The notes beneath the pieces are model-generated. The model made no database searches and had not been told where the DNA came from. It saw only the letters and a program-made list of their open reading frames with translations. A DNA stretch of 36,650 nucleotides, from assembly GCA_026552955.1 (NCBI GenBank), contig JAPMTS010000053.1, positions 1-36,650 on the forward strand. Reading direction: 5' to 3'. Shown here one piece after another: positions 17,456 through 25,304 of the stretch. Within the stretch, counting starts at the first letter, position 1. Every line of letters begins with the position of its first letter. The translations under genes were made by a program, and so were the position numbers. Source of the stretch: Candidatus Methanoperedens sp. Its GTDB lineage: Archaea; Halobacteriota; Methanosarcinia; Methanosarcinales; Methanoperedenaceae.

Positions 17456-17810
17456 TAAAAAAATAATTAACGTTCTTTTTTTTTTTGGTGGGCTTTAATG
17501 GATCATTTCTCTCAATCTGTCCATAAAACGATAGGTAAGAATCTCCTGCTTCTTTCGTCCTTTTCTTCCTTTGTGTCATTCATTCTTTCATTCTTCTTTC
17601 TTATTGTTTCATTCTTGTTCTGTGTCATGATTTTCTCCTGGTTTTCAGGCTGGATAAAGCGGGGTTGGGGGGTGTTTTCGGAATAAAGTGTCAAAAAAAT
17701 TACCTTCTCATACTTACAATGATTATTATGACATATATACATTTTTGATTGATAAAATGAACATAATGATGAAAAAATCTATTTAAATACCCAGCACAAT
17801 TATGCACACC

Positions 17811-18725
17811 ATGTTTCGTGTAACTTTTCTTGGTACCGGCGGAACGCTTCCCACGCCTGACCGGAATCCGTCGTCTATTTTCATAAACAGGGAAGGGGAT
17901 ATGATGTTATTCGATTGCGGTGAAGGCACACAACAGCAGATGATGCGTGCAAAGACCGGAATGAAGTTGGGCGCAATTTATATAACTCATTTCCATGCTG
18001 ATCATTTCCTTGGAATTCCAGGGCTCATACAAACCATGTCTTTTAACGGAAGAGAAGAACCCCTTGACATATACGGCCCGATATGGACAAAGCAATTCGT
18101 AGATCTCCTTGTCCAGCTCGGGTTTTTTAGGCTGGGTTTTGTTATAAATGCGCACGAATTGAAAAATGGTGATATTATTGACAAAGATGATTATTTCATC
18201 AAAGCAGTTGGGACCGACCATGGCATACCAAGCCTTGGTTATGTGCTTGAAGAGAAAAAACGTGTCGGAAGGTTCAACAGGGAAAAGGCAATAGAACTTG
18301 GCGTTCCTGTGGGCCGCCTTTTCTCAAGACTGCAAACAGGGGAGGCAATAACTATAAACGGAAAGACAATTCTGCCCTCACAGGTCATAGGCCAGAGCCG
18401 CCCGGGGAGGAAAATCGTATATTCCGGGGATACAAGACCCTGCGAGAACCTGGAAAAAGAAAGTGCGGGTGCTGACCTGTTAATTCATGACAGCACACTT
18501 GGAGAGGATTTGAAAGATTGGGCGCTTGAGACAAAACATTCTACTTCAAAAGAAGCAGCCCAGGTCGCAAAAAATTCAAAGGTGAAGCAATTGATACTTA
18601 CACATATCAGTTCAAGGTATAGCGAAAAAAGAGACATGCTGCTGCATGAGGCCAGAAATGTTTTTGAAAATGTGAAACTTGCAGAAGAAATGATGGAAAT
18701 CGAAATACAGCTTTCTGATAAATAG
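17811..18725 (+). CDS. rnz: ribonuclease Z (tRNA 3' endonuclease)
   Basis: A 304-residue metallo-beta-lactamase-fold RNase Z that removes 3' trailers from pre-tRNAs, needed here because the local tRNA has no encoded CCA. The zinc motif HFHADH is at residues 60-65, TDHGIPSLGY near 132 and the metal-binding SGDTRPCE near 206, with a final histidine in LTHISSRYS near 265. Length matches the short (RNase Z-S) class. ATGs at 17802 and 17811 are both possible; TTTAAATA at about 17783-17790 predicts a transcript start near 17811, so a leaderless start there is favoured. Confidence 0.95.
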   Translation: MFRVTFLGTGGTLPTPDRNPSSIFINREGDMMLFDCGEGTQQQMMRAKTGMKLGAIYITHFHADHFLGIPGLIQTMSFNGREEPLDIYGPIWTKQFVDLLVQLGFFRLGFVINAHELKNGDIIDKDDYFIKAVGTDHGIPSLGYVLEEKKRVGRFNREKAIELGVPVGRLFSRLQTGEAITINGKTILPSQVIGQSRPGRKIVYSGDTRPCENLEKESAGADLLIHDSTLGEDLKDWALETKHSTSKEAAQVAKNSKVKQLILTHISSRYSEKRDMLLHEARNVFENVKLAEEMMEIEIQLSDK

Positions 18726-18765
18726 AAATAAATACACGCATGTACATATTTCATAAGTGATAAGG

Positions 18766-19101
18766 TTGAACACAATAACATTATTAAGGCTGGATATCGA
18801 AAGAATAGGGCATATTCTTGAATTGGATGCGTATAAAATAAATGAAGCCAAAGCGATGGGGAAAAGCACGATGATCTCCCCTAAATTCTATAATAAGGGA
18901 GTTTACAGGGTACTGAATTCAAATACTGGTTCTCTTGATAGCATCGCAATTAACATTGACAAAATTGCTGCGGTAACATATGAAGGTCTTGTCAAGGAAC
19001 TTGGCAAGGATTGTGTGGATAAAAGCCTCTGGAAGGATGTACCTGAGGGTGAACCCATATTTTTCTATTCGCTAAAACTTGAGAATGAATTTGTAAAATA
19101 A
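18766..19101 (+). CDS. conserved-looking protein of unknown function
   Basis: A protein of about 111 residues (MNTITLLRLDIERIGHILEL at the N-terminus) without a recognised domain. It has mixed alpha/beta composition, no membrane segment and a charged C-terminus. There is no ATG at the front: GTG at 18757 and TTG at 18766 are the options. AAGTGAT at 18755-18761 resembles a Shine-Dalgarno five bases before the TTG, so the TTG is used here. It sits between rnz and an aminotransferase on the same strand with short gaps. Confidence 0.6.
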   Translation: MNTITLLRLDIERIGHILELDAYKINEAKAMGKSTMISPKFYNKGVYRVLNSNTGSLDSIAINIDKIAAVTYEGLVKELGKDCVDKSLWKDVPEGEPIFFYSLKLENEFVK

Positions 19102-19170
19102 CAACAATGCTGTATTTATTCTTTTTTAGAATAACTTAAATATTAAGAAATTAGTTTGAAGCCAAACGTT

Positions 19171-20313
19171 ATGACTGCTAAAAGACTGAAAAACATTACC
19201 GAGTCGGCAACGATTCGAATTTCAAATCTTGCGAATGAATTAAAGAACCAGGGGAAGGACATAATAAGTTTCAGTCTGGGAGAACCTGATTTTAACACTC
19301 CTGGACATATTGTGAGTGCTGCCAAGGCTTCCCTTGATCGGGGGGAAACCCATTACACACCTTCTCCCGGAATACCGGAATTAAGGCGGGCAATAGCAGA
19401 GAAATTAAAGACGGATAATAATATAGATACAAAAGCGGGAAATATCATCGTTACTCCGGGAGCCAAGCAGGCGATTTTTGAAGTAATGCTTTCTGTGCTC
19501 CAGGAAGGTGATGAAGCGGTAATTTTTGACCCTGCCTGGGTATCTTATGATCCATGCGTGAAACTTGCAGGAGCAAGGACTGTTTGGGCGCAAACAACAC
19601 GTGATAATGGTTTTACTCCCACAGGACCAGGAGAATTTATCACAAAAAGGACAAAGCTCATAGTAATAAACAGCCCATGCAATCCAACCGGGGGAGTTTA
19701 TGGCAAATCCATTATTAAGGAGATAGCCGACCTTGCTGTTGATAATAACATAATGGTATTATCCGATGAAATATACGAGAAGATAATTTATGATAAAGAA
19801 CACATCAGCATAGGATCACTGGATAATATGCAGGATCTCACAATAACTGTCAATGGTTTCTCAAAAGCATATGCAATGACAGGATGGCGCCTCGGTTATG
19901 TAAACGCGCCAAAGGAGGTTTACGAGCAAATGGTCAAACTTCATTCACATTCCGTAAGCCAGGCAACCTCCTTTGTCCAGTATGCAGGTATTGCGGCGCT
20001 GCAGGGCGACCAGGCATGTGTTAAAAATATGGTCCATGAATTCAGGGAACGAAGGGACCTGCTCATAAATGGATTGGAAAAACTGGGCATCAAATGTACA
20101 AGGCCGGATGGTGCATTCTATGCTTTTGCCGATGTAAGCAATTACGGGTCAGGGGAAAAAGTAGCAGAGATCCTGCTTAATAAAGCATTTGTTGCCACAA
20201 CACCAGGTTGCGCTTTCGGTGAAGCCGGAGTTGATTATATAAGGATTTCTTATGCGACGTCCCAGGAGCGCATTAAAGAGGCCCTAAAACGGATGGAATC
20301 GGTGTTGCAGTAA
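19171..20313 (+). CDS. class I pyridoxal-phosphate aminotransferase (aspartate type)
   Basis: A 380-residue fold-type I aminotransferase of the I-gamma aspartate/aromatic group. The N-terminal SLGEPDFNTP, the NPTG-type substrate loop (INSPCNPTGGVY, near 162), the cofactor aspartate in VLSDEIYEKI (near 193), the Schiff-base lysine in GFSKAYAMTGWRLGY (near 230) and the C-terminal arginine in YIRISYATS are all present. It most likely makes aspartate from oxaloacetate, but aromatic or other amino acids are possible. The open frame begins at a TTG (19156); the ATG at 19171, preceded by TTAAATA at about 19135-19142, is the better leaderless start. It converges with ribL. Confidence 0.93.
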   Translation: MTAKRLKNITESATIRISNLANELKNQGKDIISFSLGEPDFNTPGHIVSAAKASLDRGETHYTPSPGIPELRRAIAEKLKTDNNIDTKAGNIIVTPGAKQAIFEVMLSVLQEGDEAVIFDPAWVSYDPCVKLAGARTVWAQTTRDNGFTPTGPGEFITKRTKLIVINSPCNPTGGVYGKSIIKEIADLAVDNNIMVLSDEIYEKIIYDKEHISIGSLDNMQDLTITVNGFSKAYAMTGWRLGYVNAPKEVYEQMVKLHSHSVSQATSFVQYAGIAALQGDQACVKNMVHEFRERRDLLINGLEKLGIKCTRPDGAFYAFADVSNYGSGEKVAEILLNKAFVATTPGCAFGEAGVDYIRISYATSQERIKEALKRMESVLQ

Positions 20314-20360
20314 AGCGGCCAATTTTGATTTTTTCTTATTATCTTTTGGTATGGAACCGC

Positions 20361-20798
20361 TCAGTTTGATTTCACGTAGCGTTCAATGATTTTACGAATG
20401 ATGGCAGCGCTGCTGCATAGTTCGCACTGTTCGAATGACGGAATCCTGACTACTTTTGCATTTATACCATGGCCTTTTAATTCAGATTGAAGTTTTTTTT
20501 CATCGAAGAACTGGTTCTTTCCAAGAGCTATGATATCAGGTTTTATCAGGCAAAGAGGTTCAAATATATCTTCTTCACTCCCCAGTTGCGCTTTGTCCAC
20601 CACACTCAGCCCTTGTACCATAGCCAATCTTTGCGCTTCGGGTATTACCGGTTTTGGTTTGTGTTTTATCATCGATTCCCGCGCCACTATCACATAAAGC
20701 TCATCCCCAAGCGACTTTGCTTTTGAAAGATAGAGCAAGTGGCCGGGATGGAGAATATCAAAAGTACCGGTTGCAAGGACCCTTACCATAGGCATCAT
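20361..20798 (-). CDS. ribL: FAD synthetase (archaeal RibL)
   Basis: A nucleotidyltransferase of about 145 residues that transfers AMP from ATP to FMN. Seen: the cytidylyltransferase ATP motif TGTFDILHPGH, followed by LYLSKAKSLGDELYVIVARE, and the second motif region. Length matches the archaeal RibL of methanogens. The open frame extends 18 residues upstream, but the family starts close to MVRVLATGTFD; the ATG cluster at 20789, 20795 and 20798 gives the choices. The methyltransferase-like gene ends 31 bases upstream on the same strand, so the two may be cotranscribed. Confidence 0.93.
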   Translation of the reverse strand: MMPMVRVLATGTFDILHPGHLLYLSKAKSLGDELYVIVARESMIKHKPKPVIPEAQRLAMVQGLSVVDKAQLGSEEDIFEPLCLIKPDIIALGKNQFFDEKKLQSELKGHGINAKVVRIPSFEQCELCSSAAIIRKIIERYVKSN

Positions 20799-20829
20799 GA
20801 TTATTCTTAATATGTAAAAATGTTTGTAA

Positions 20830-21366
20830 TTAAATGTATATCGTACAGTCAATATCCAGAAACATTACACAGGCTTTCTTTTTTCCACCCCAGTTTTTTG
20901 AGTAATCAACATCAATAGTAACAGCGGGTAGATTCTTGACAGCGTTGACAAGATATTTATTCATTTCCAGGTTGCACGAGGGAAGGCAAATTATGTGTTG
21001 GCTCACCTGCTTTGATTCAAGCAGCAGTTCATAGAATGGATCCACCACCTGCCAGGCATAATCCCATTCCTTGCCCATGAACTCGCAGAACTCATCATAA
21101 TCACTTTTCTGGAAAGCATCCATGAGGGCTTCTTTTTCAAGAAGGGCAGTGAAGCACTGGATATATACATCCTGGAATGATTTTGGCTTGAAGGGAAGGT
21201 TGAAAGCATCGCAGCATACGATCTGGAGACCTTGTTTTTTTGCCTGTCGGCACAGGCTCATTTTTATATCTATACCTACGAAGAGATCCCATTCCGTACC
21301 CTTTTTTTCGTATAGGTTTGAATGGCCTCCACAACTTATTTCGAGGATCGAATTTTGCATTATCAT
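20830..21366 (-). CDS. methyltransferase-like protein, unknown substrate
   Basis: A 178-residue protein with class I (Rossmann-like) methyltransferase traits: a glycine motif ILEISCGGHSNLYEK at the N-terminus, an acidic residue after strand 2 (FVGIDIK), and CDAFNLPFKPKSF, which resembles the substrate-adenine region. The chain is short and the last third lacks the usual final strands, so it may be a truncated or divergent member. It is upstream of ribL on the same strand. Start at 21366 (MIMQ) or 21360 (MQNS). No close match is recognised. Confidence 0.6.
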   Translation of the reverse strand: MIMQNSILEISCGGHSNLYEKKGTEWDLFVGIDIKMSLCRQAKKQGLQIVCCDAFNLPFKPKSFQDVYIQCFTALLEKEALMDAFQKSDYDEFCEFMGKEWDYAWQVVDPFYELLLESKQVSQHIICLPSCNLEMNKYLVNAVKNLPAVTIDVDYSKNWGGKKKACVMFLDIDCTIYI

Positions 21367-21551
21367 GTTAATCTATCTACCTGTTTAATTGTTGCCTTCA
21401 CAGACGTATGAAATTCGTGACAGCCCCATAACTTTTTATCCTTTGCATTTTTTCAGGTCCGGAGGCGGGATTAAATGGATGCCTAATTTTCTGCCGTTAG
21501 GGTGTGCTGTCATGTGGAATCAAATATAACAAATTTTCAATTTATCCGGAT

Positions 21552-21842
21552 TTACAAACCAGCCTGCTCTTTACCAGAACCTTTCGTGCAGTAATATATC
21601 CATCTAAGACCCATTTTTTCGGTAACAGGACATGCCGGACATACACAGCCTTTCTCTTTTTTAATAATTCCGCTTTTTCCTGTTGCACAGAATAATAATG
21701 TAGTCTCGCCTGTCCCTTTATAGCTTGGACATTTCCCGCACATGCAAATTTTTGTGAGTTCCGCCATTTTGGCTTTCATCTCATCAGGAAACATTTTACC
21801 CATTGTTTCCATGGTTTTTTCAAAAGTATTGTCTTTTGGCAT
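21552..21842 (-). CDS. DUF2769 cysteine-rich protein
   Basis: A 96-residue protein of the DUF2769 type. A helical N-terminus (about 1-32) is followed by CMCGKCPSY, a middle FCATGKS segment and CVCPACPV, six cysteines grouped as in the family. Those groups could hold an iron-sulfur cluster or zinc. GGGGTAAG lies upstream of the ATG at 21842. DUF2769 proteins are common in methanogens and have no assigned role. Confidence 0.85.
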   Translation of the reverse strand: MPKDNTFEKTMETMGKMFPDEMKAKMAELTKICMCGKCPSYKGTGETTLLFCATGKSGIIKKEKGCVCPACPVTEKMGLRWIYYCTKGSGKEQAGL

Positions 21843-21910
21843 ATTTCTTACCCCATATTTTTATTCCTTTATTGTATAAATAATGATTTTTCATACATCA
21901 ATGCATTTTA

Positions 21911-23050
21911 TCAATAACCGCTTGTTTGTTGAATTATTGAAATCTGATTTTCAGGAGAATATATGTTTGATCCATCAACTATCGCATGAGCTTTAAAATA
22001 TAAAGTCCCGCTTGAAGGAATATTTATCCCTGCGTTATATTCCTTCGGCGTCTTGCCTGTCTGAACTACTGTTGATTCAGGATAATCCGATATATTTGCG
22101 CCGCCAGTCTTATATCCCCATATGATTGCAGTATTGCTGATCTCACCTGCAGTTCCTCCGGTTACTTCCCATTTAATGGTTATGACCGTATCGCCATGGG
22201 CGCTTTGCGGGAAGGATATCACTTTAATAGCCAGCGACGACGAAGCATTTTGCGTGGTGGTCGAAATTCCCTTTGCGGCAGGTTCCACAATAAACCAGGC
22301 ATCATTTACGCCCTGTCCATTTGTATCCCCGCGCGACGTATCATTAATATAATAATAGAGCGGCATTTTCTTATATGTTGTTTGTTTTGATCCTTCGCTA
22401 TTGGTAATAACCCCAAAATCCGAATTGTTCATTATGGACGGCGCCACGATATTTTCAGCATAGAACACAGGCCATGCCTTTAGACAGCCGCCTATGCAAT
22501 TACTTACATCGGGCTGATCTTTAGTAAAATTATAAAGAGTATTTCCTTTTGCATCCACAATGAATTTTACATTGTCTTTATCAGCAATGAAAGTCGTATA
22601 ATCCTTTCTTGCGATAAACCATATACCGTTCACTCCTTCTCCTTTAATGTCGCCAGGGTTCATATCGCTTGAAAAATAGTATAACGGCCATCCTTTATAG
22701 GTAGTTTGTTTTGTCCCATCAGTCCTCATTATTGTACCAAAATCCGAGGAGTTAAGTCCTGAAGATACTGATATTTTTTCCCTGTAAAAAACAGGCCATA
22801 TTTTCAGGCATGCATCTATACATTTGCTGTCACCTTTTACATCCTTCGTGAATAAATAGAGAGTTTTACTTTTATCATCAACCATATAATTTTCAGTTGA
22901 TAGTTTAACGGCCGGCTGTTCAACTGAAGTCTGTCCTTCCGGTTTCTTCACAGGTGTTTGATTTCCTGTTTGCTGCTGCTCAATACAGCCGCCGAGTAAG
23001 AAAATAATCAATATTCCGATTAAAGAAAGAAATAAAAAATTCCTTTTCAT
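21911..23050 (-). CDS. surface lipoprotein with two YxFxxD-type repeats and an Ig-like domain
   Basis: A 379-residue exported lipoprotein. The lipobox cysteine is C22 (LLGGC), followed by a Gln/Pro-rich linker. Two tandem repeats of about 95 residues (about 54-148 and 156-252) each carry a (L/N)FTKD motif, a Cys-x3-Cys pair before a WPVF segment, a TTYKxxPLYY segment and a GVN-WF end, as in the COG4315 lipoprotein family. A C-terminal beta-sandwich-like part follows (about 265-375). GGAGG precedes the ATG at 23050 with an eight-base spacer. The function of COG4315 is unknown; the cysteine pairs could form disulfides outside the cell. Confidence 0.85.
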   Translation of the reverse strand: MKRNFLFLSLIGILIIFLLGGCIEQQQTGNQTPVKKPEGQTSVEQPAVKLSTENYMVDDKSKTLYLFTKDVKGDSKCIDACLKIWPVFYREKISVSSGLNSSDFGTIMRTDGTKQTTYKGWPLYYFSSDMNPGDIKGEGVNGIWFIARKDYTTFIADKDNVKFIVDAKGNTLYNFTKDQPDVSNCIGGCLKAWPVFYAENIVAPSIMNNSDFGVITNSEGSKQTTYKKMPLYYYINDTSRGDTNGQGVNDAWFIVEPAAKGISTTTQNASSSLAIKVISFPQSAHGDTVITIKWEVTGGTAGEISNTAIIWGYKTGGANISDYPESTVVQTGKTPKEYNAGINIPSSGTLYFKAHAIVDGSNIYSPENQISIIQQTSGY

Positions 23051-23147
23051 TCAAATTCCTCCCAATTAATCAGTATAGAAACTAGTTAATAAATTCTTTG
23101 CTCAAGATCCGATACACGCAGAAATGAAAAAATAATTTGAACTATGG

Positions 23148-24011
23148 TCATTTTCCTTTTCCAGGCGGAGTATGCGGCATATACGGCGTTGGAATAAATT
23201 CCACAGAGGGCCGACGCATACCTGACTGCTGATAAAGTTCCATCAATTCATACACCTCCATCGGCATCGGGAAATCAACCGGCAGACCCATCTCCTTTGC
23301 CTGCTCAAAATCGATGGGATAATCATGCGTCCAGCGCCCTTCGCTGAGCATCTTTGCCAGTTGGGCCGCTTTTTCAGGTGAATTATGTTCAAGAAGAAGT
23401 GAATAAACGGTCTCATATACCTGGTTAATGGCCTTTCTTGCTACATCGCCAAGTATGAGTGTCTGGTCATCCCTGTTAGGATTTGGCTGCTCAAGGGCTT
23501 TAAGTATGGAAACCGCAGGATAGTATCCCTGTGTTCCCCCGAGCTGCGGGTCCACCGGGCCAAGGACAGCGTTGGGATCCATAACGATCTCATCAGCTGC
23601 CATTGCGATCAGCGAACCTCCGGACATTGCATAATGAGGGATGAAAACAGTAACATTACCTTTATGGCGCTTGAGGGCGCAGGCTATCTGTTCAGCAGCC
23701 AGCACAAGTCCTCCTGGTGTATGAAGCACAAGGTCTATTTGCATCTCAGGCGGTGTCATACGTATAGCTCGAAGTATTGCTTCCGAATCCTCAATATCTA
23801 TGTACCTGGCAAAAGGAAAACCAAAGAAACTCATTACCTCCTGCCTGTGTATCATGCTGATCACACGGCTGTTGCGTTTTGTTTCAATAGAACGCATTAT
23901 TACCTGGCGCTTAATAAGCAGCATCCGCTTTTGCAACAGAGGAATAAAGAAGGAAATCAGTACAAGTACCCAGAGAATGTCCGTGATATTCATAGTATCA
24001 AGAAATGCCAT
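23148..24011 (-). CDS. SDH-type ClpP-class membrane serine protease (DUF114)
   Basis: A 287-residue protein. A transmembrane helix (about 10-28) is followed by a crotonase/ClpP-like domain with HTPGGLVLAAEQIACAL near 97 and the probable nucleophile S130 in YAMSGGSLIAMAADEI, then a DP segment (IVMDPNAVLGPVDP). This is the serine-dehydrogenase-proteinase type (SDH/DUF114) group, expected to cleave membrane or secreted proteins. The open frame continues to 24281, but it would overlap the upstream gene; the ATG at 24011, four bases past that gene's stop and behind GGTGA, gives the family's usual start. It forms a pair with the upstream membrane protein, much as SppA-like proteases pair with membrane partners. 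Confidence 0.87.
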   Translation of the reverse strand: MAFLDTMNITDILWVLVLISFFIPLLQKRMLLIKRQVIMRSIETKRNSRVISMIHRQEVMSFFGFPFARYIDIEDSEAILRAIRMTPPEMQIDLVLHTPGGLVLAAEQIACALKRHKGNVTVFIPHYAMSGGSLIAMAADEIVMDPNAVLGPVDPQLGGTQGYYPAVSILKALEQPNPNRDDQTLILGDVARKAINQVYETVYSLLLEHNSPEKAAQLAKMLSEGRWTHDYPIDFEQAKEMGLPVDFPMPMEVYELMELYQQSGMRRPSVEFIPTPYMPHTPPGKGK

Positions 24012-24015
24012 ATGT

Positions 24016-24471
24016 TCACCATTCTTTTTGCTTCGGCATAGGCGGAACGACCCCCGGCTCAGTTTCTTCGATGAACTCTTGTTCCTCCCACATATCGTAT
24101 GCGATCGCGATCGCAGCGGCCTGCGTGATGATCGCAAACGAGTTGAAGACATGGAAGAAAAGGATAATCCCGTAAATTGAGACATTATTGAATGGGATGA
24201 TCTGCGTTCTTCCCACATCAAAAAAGACAAGGACCCCGAAGATAGTAACAATAATGGAGATATTGAAACTTGCCTGGGCAATGCGCTTCACGCGCCCTGC
24301 AATGCGTGTATTTCGAAGCGTCGAGAAGTTGTAAAACGTAATGCCTATGATGGCTGCGCCCAGGATCACGTGAAGATAAATAAGTATTGTCGAGCCTCCC
24401 GGCGTCATCGCAAGAAGGAATTCAATGAGTGCGATCCAGACCATGGCGTACAGGGACATCCACAGTTTCAT
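24016..24471 (-). CDS. four-helix membrane protein next to the SDH protease
   Basis: A 151-residue integral membrane protein with about four hydrophobic helices (8-28, 30-50, 68-85, 100-128) and an acidic, proline-rich C-terminus (EETEPGVVPPMPK). GAGGTGG precedes its ATG at 24471. Its stop is four bases before the protease start, so the two are translationally linked and may act together. It lacks the NfeD sequence signature that often accompanies such proteases. No family is recognised. Confidence 0.7.
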   Translation of the reverse strand: MKLWMSLYAMVWIALIEFLLAMTPGGSTILIYLHVILGAAIIGITFYNFSTLRNTRIAGRVKRIAQASFNISIIVTIFGVLVFFDVGRTQIIPFNNVSIYGIILFFHVFNSFAIITQAAAIAIAYDMWEEQEFIEETEPGVVPPMPKQKEW

Positions 24472-24848
24472 ACCGTTCCACCTCTCTTATTCATGTTATG
24501 AAAACTATTAACAGTGTTAATATCTCCATTCATAAGGCATTACTATCCTTATTGGGTGTAACCCTACACCCTATCTTGTCTATTTTTCCTTACGGAGAAC
24601 CTTTCAAGAATGCTTATTTATCGCCCTTGACAGATTAACGTCTATTTAGTTGCGATTTTCTCTTTCATTACAGCAGTCGTTTATTACATTTTGGGACAAT
24701 TTATGATTGGTTTAAACCTAAATAAACGTTATTACCCCATTTTTTGTGGAATTTCAATTCCTGTCAATCTAAATTTTTGGTCCTGAAATTCTGATTGAAT
24801 ATCAGAGATAACGGTGTAGGCTATTTAATTTCAATATGGTTATATTTT
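24472..24848. other. intergenic region, no gene seen
   Basis: About 377 AT-rich bases with no convincing open frame. The only structure I see is a 7-bp inverted repeat GGGTGTA (24554-24560) / TACACCC (24565-24571) about 80 bases upstream of the four-helix membrane gene. Confidence 0.6.
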
Positions 24849-25037
24849 TTATGAGGCAGTCTTTTGCCTATCAGACTTTTGAACGATGAAATAAACGCAC
24901 CCCATCAGACCTATTAATGCAGAAAGTGTGAGCAATAAGAGGGATGAATTTTTATAGAATTCAATTGCGATACTTGTTCCTATTGACATGGCTATTGGCA
25001 TTGAAAAACTTAATAGGGTAAAACTTTTGGAAACCAT
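24849..25037 (-). CDS. small two-helix membrane protein under an operator-rich promoter
   Basis: A 62-residue protein starting MVSKSFTLLSF with two hydrophobic helices (about 8-25 and 33-53) and a charged tail. The frame extends to 25058, but AGGTGA at 25043-25048 places the start at the ATG at 25037. A TATA element on this strand (about 25104-25113) predicts a transcript start near 25082. Two related palindromes flank that TATA, so expression is likely controlled tightly. No family is recognised. Confidence 0.6.
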   Translation of the reverse strand: MVSKSFTLLSFSMPIAMSIGTSIAIEFYKNSSLLLLTLSALIGLMGCVYFIVQKSDRQKTAS

Positions 25038-25067
25038 TTTATTCACCTTTTTTACCATAATTTATTA

Positions 25068-25082
25068 GTGCAAAATTTGCAC
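25068..25082 (-). promoter_or_regulatory. perfect 15-bp palindromic operator at the start site
   Basis: GTGCAAAATTTGCAC is a perfect palindrome around a central A. It covers the predicted transcript start of the two-helix membrane protein gene, a typical archaeal repressor position. Confidence 0.55.
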
Positions 25083-25117
25083 ATAACTATGATTGGTATA
25101 TGAAGTATATAAGTATT

Positions 25118-25132
25118 TCGCAATATTTGCAC
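25118..25132 (-). promoter_or_regulatory. second operator-like site upstream of the TATA box
   Basis: TCGCAATATTTGCAC matches the 25068-25082 palindrome at 12 of 15 positions and lies five bases upstream of the TATA element, with 50 bp between site centres. A close relative occurs upstream of the winged-helix gene (30377-30389). Confidence 0.5.
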
Positions 25133-25201
25133 AATAGGCATGTTTTCCATGATCATGATTCGTCAAAAAGTCTTTATATCATTCAATCAAAAGATTAGAA
25201 T

Positions 25202-25265
25202 AGCCTTTGCAGAAAGGGGATACTACCACCCCCTTCCATACCACATGTTTTTTTCTGCAAAGGCT
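25202..25265. other. long hairpin element downstream of pstB
   Basis: A perfect 14-bp inverted repeat AGCCTTTGCAGAAA (25202-25215) / TTTCTGCAAAGGCT (25252-25265) encloses 36 bases, which contain a GGGG/CCCC mini-stem around ATACTACCA. It lies 39 bases after the pstB stop. There is no T-run directly after it on either strand, so it is not a plain terminator. It could be a small RNA, a 3'-end stabiliser or a miniature mobile element. Confidence 0.5.
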
Positions 25266-25304
25266 TTGATTCAGATTCTGATAATTAAATGACTTTTCCC
25301 AGGC

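Noticed and set aside
17498-17742. Overlapping open frames on both strands (a hydrophobic 62-residue one on +, a charged 76-residue one on -).
   Set aside because: The + frame is a run of Phe/Leu/Ser codons with no clear promoter; the - frame is its low-complexity mirror. Neither has enough support to call a gene.
17766-17772. ATGATGA, resembling a C box.
   Set aside because: No D' or D box or guide spacing follows; the sequence runs into the RNase Z TATA box.
24554-24571. GGGTGTA/TACACCC inverted repeat in the 24.5 kb intergenic region.
   Set aside because: Only 7 bp, not near a TATA box at operator distance and not repeated elsewhere; noted under the intergenic feature only.
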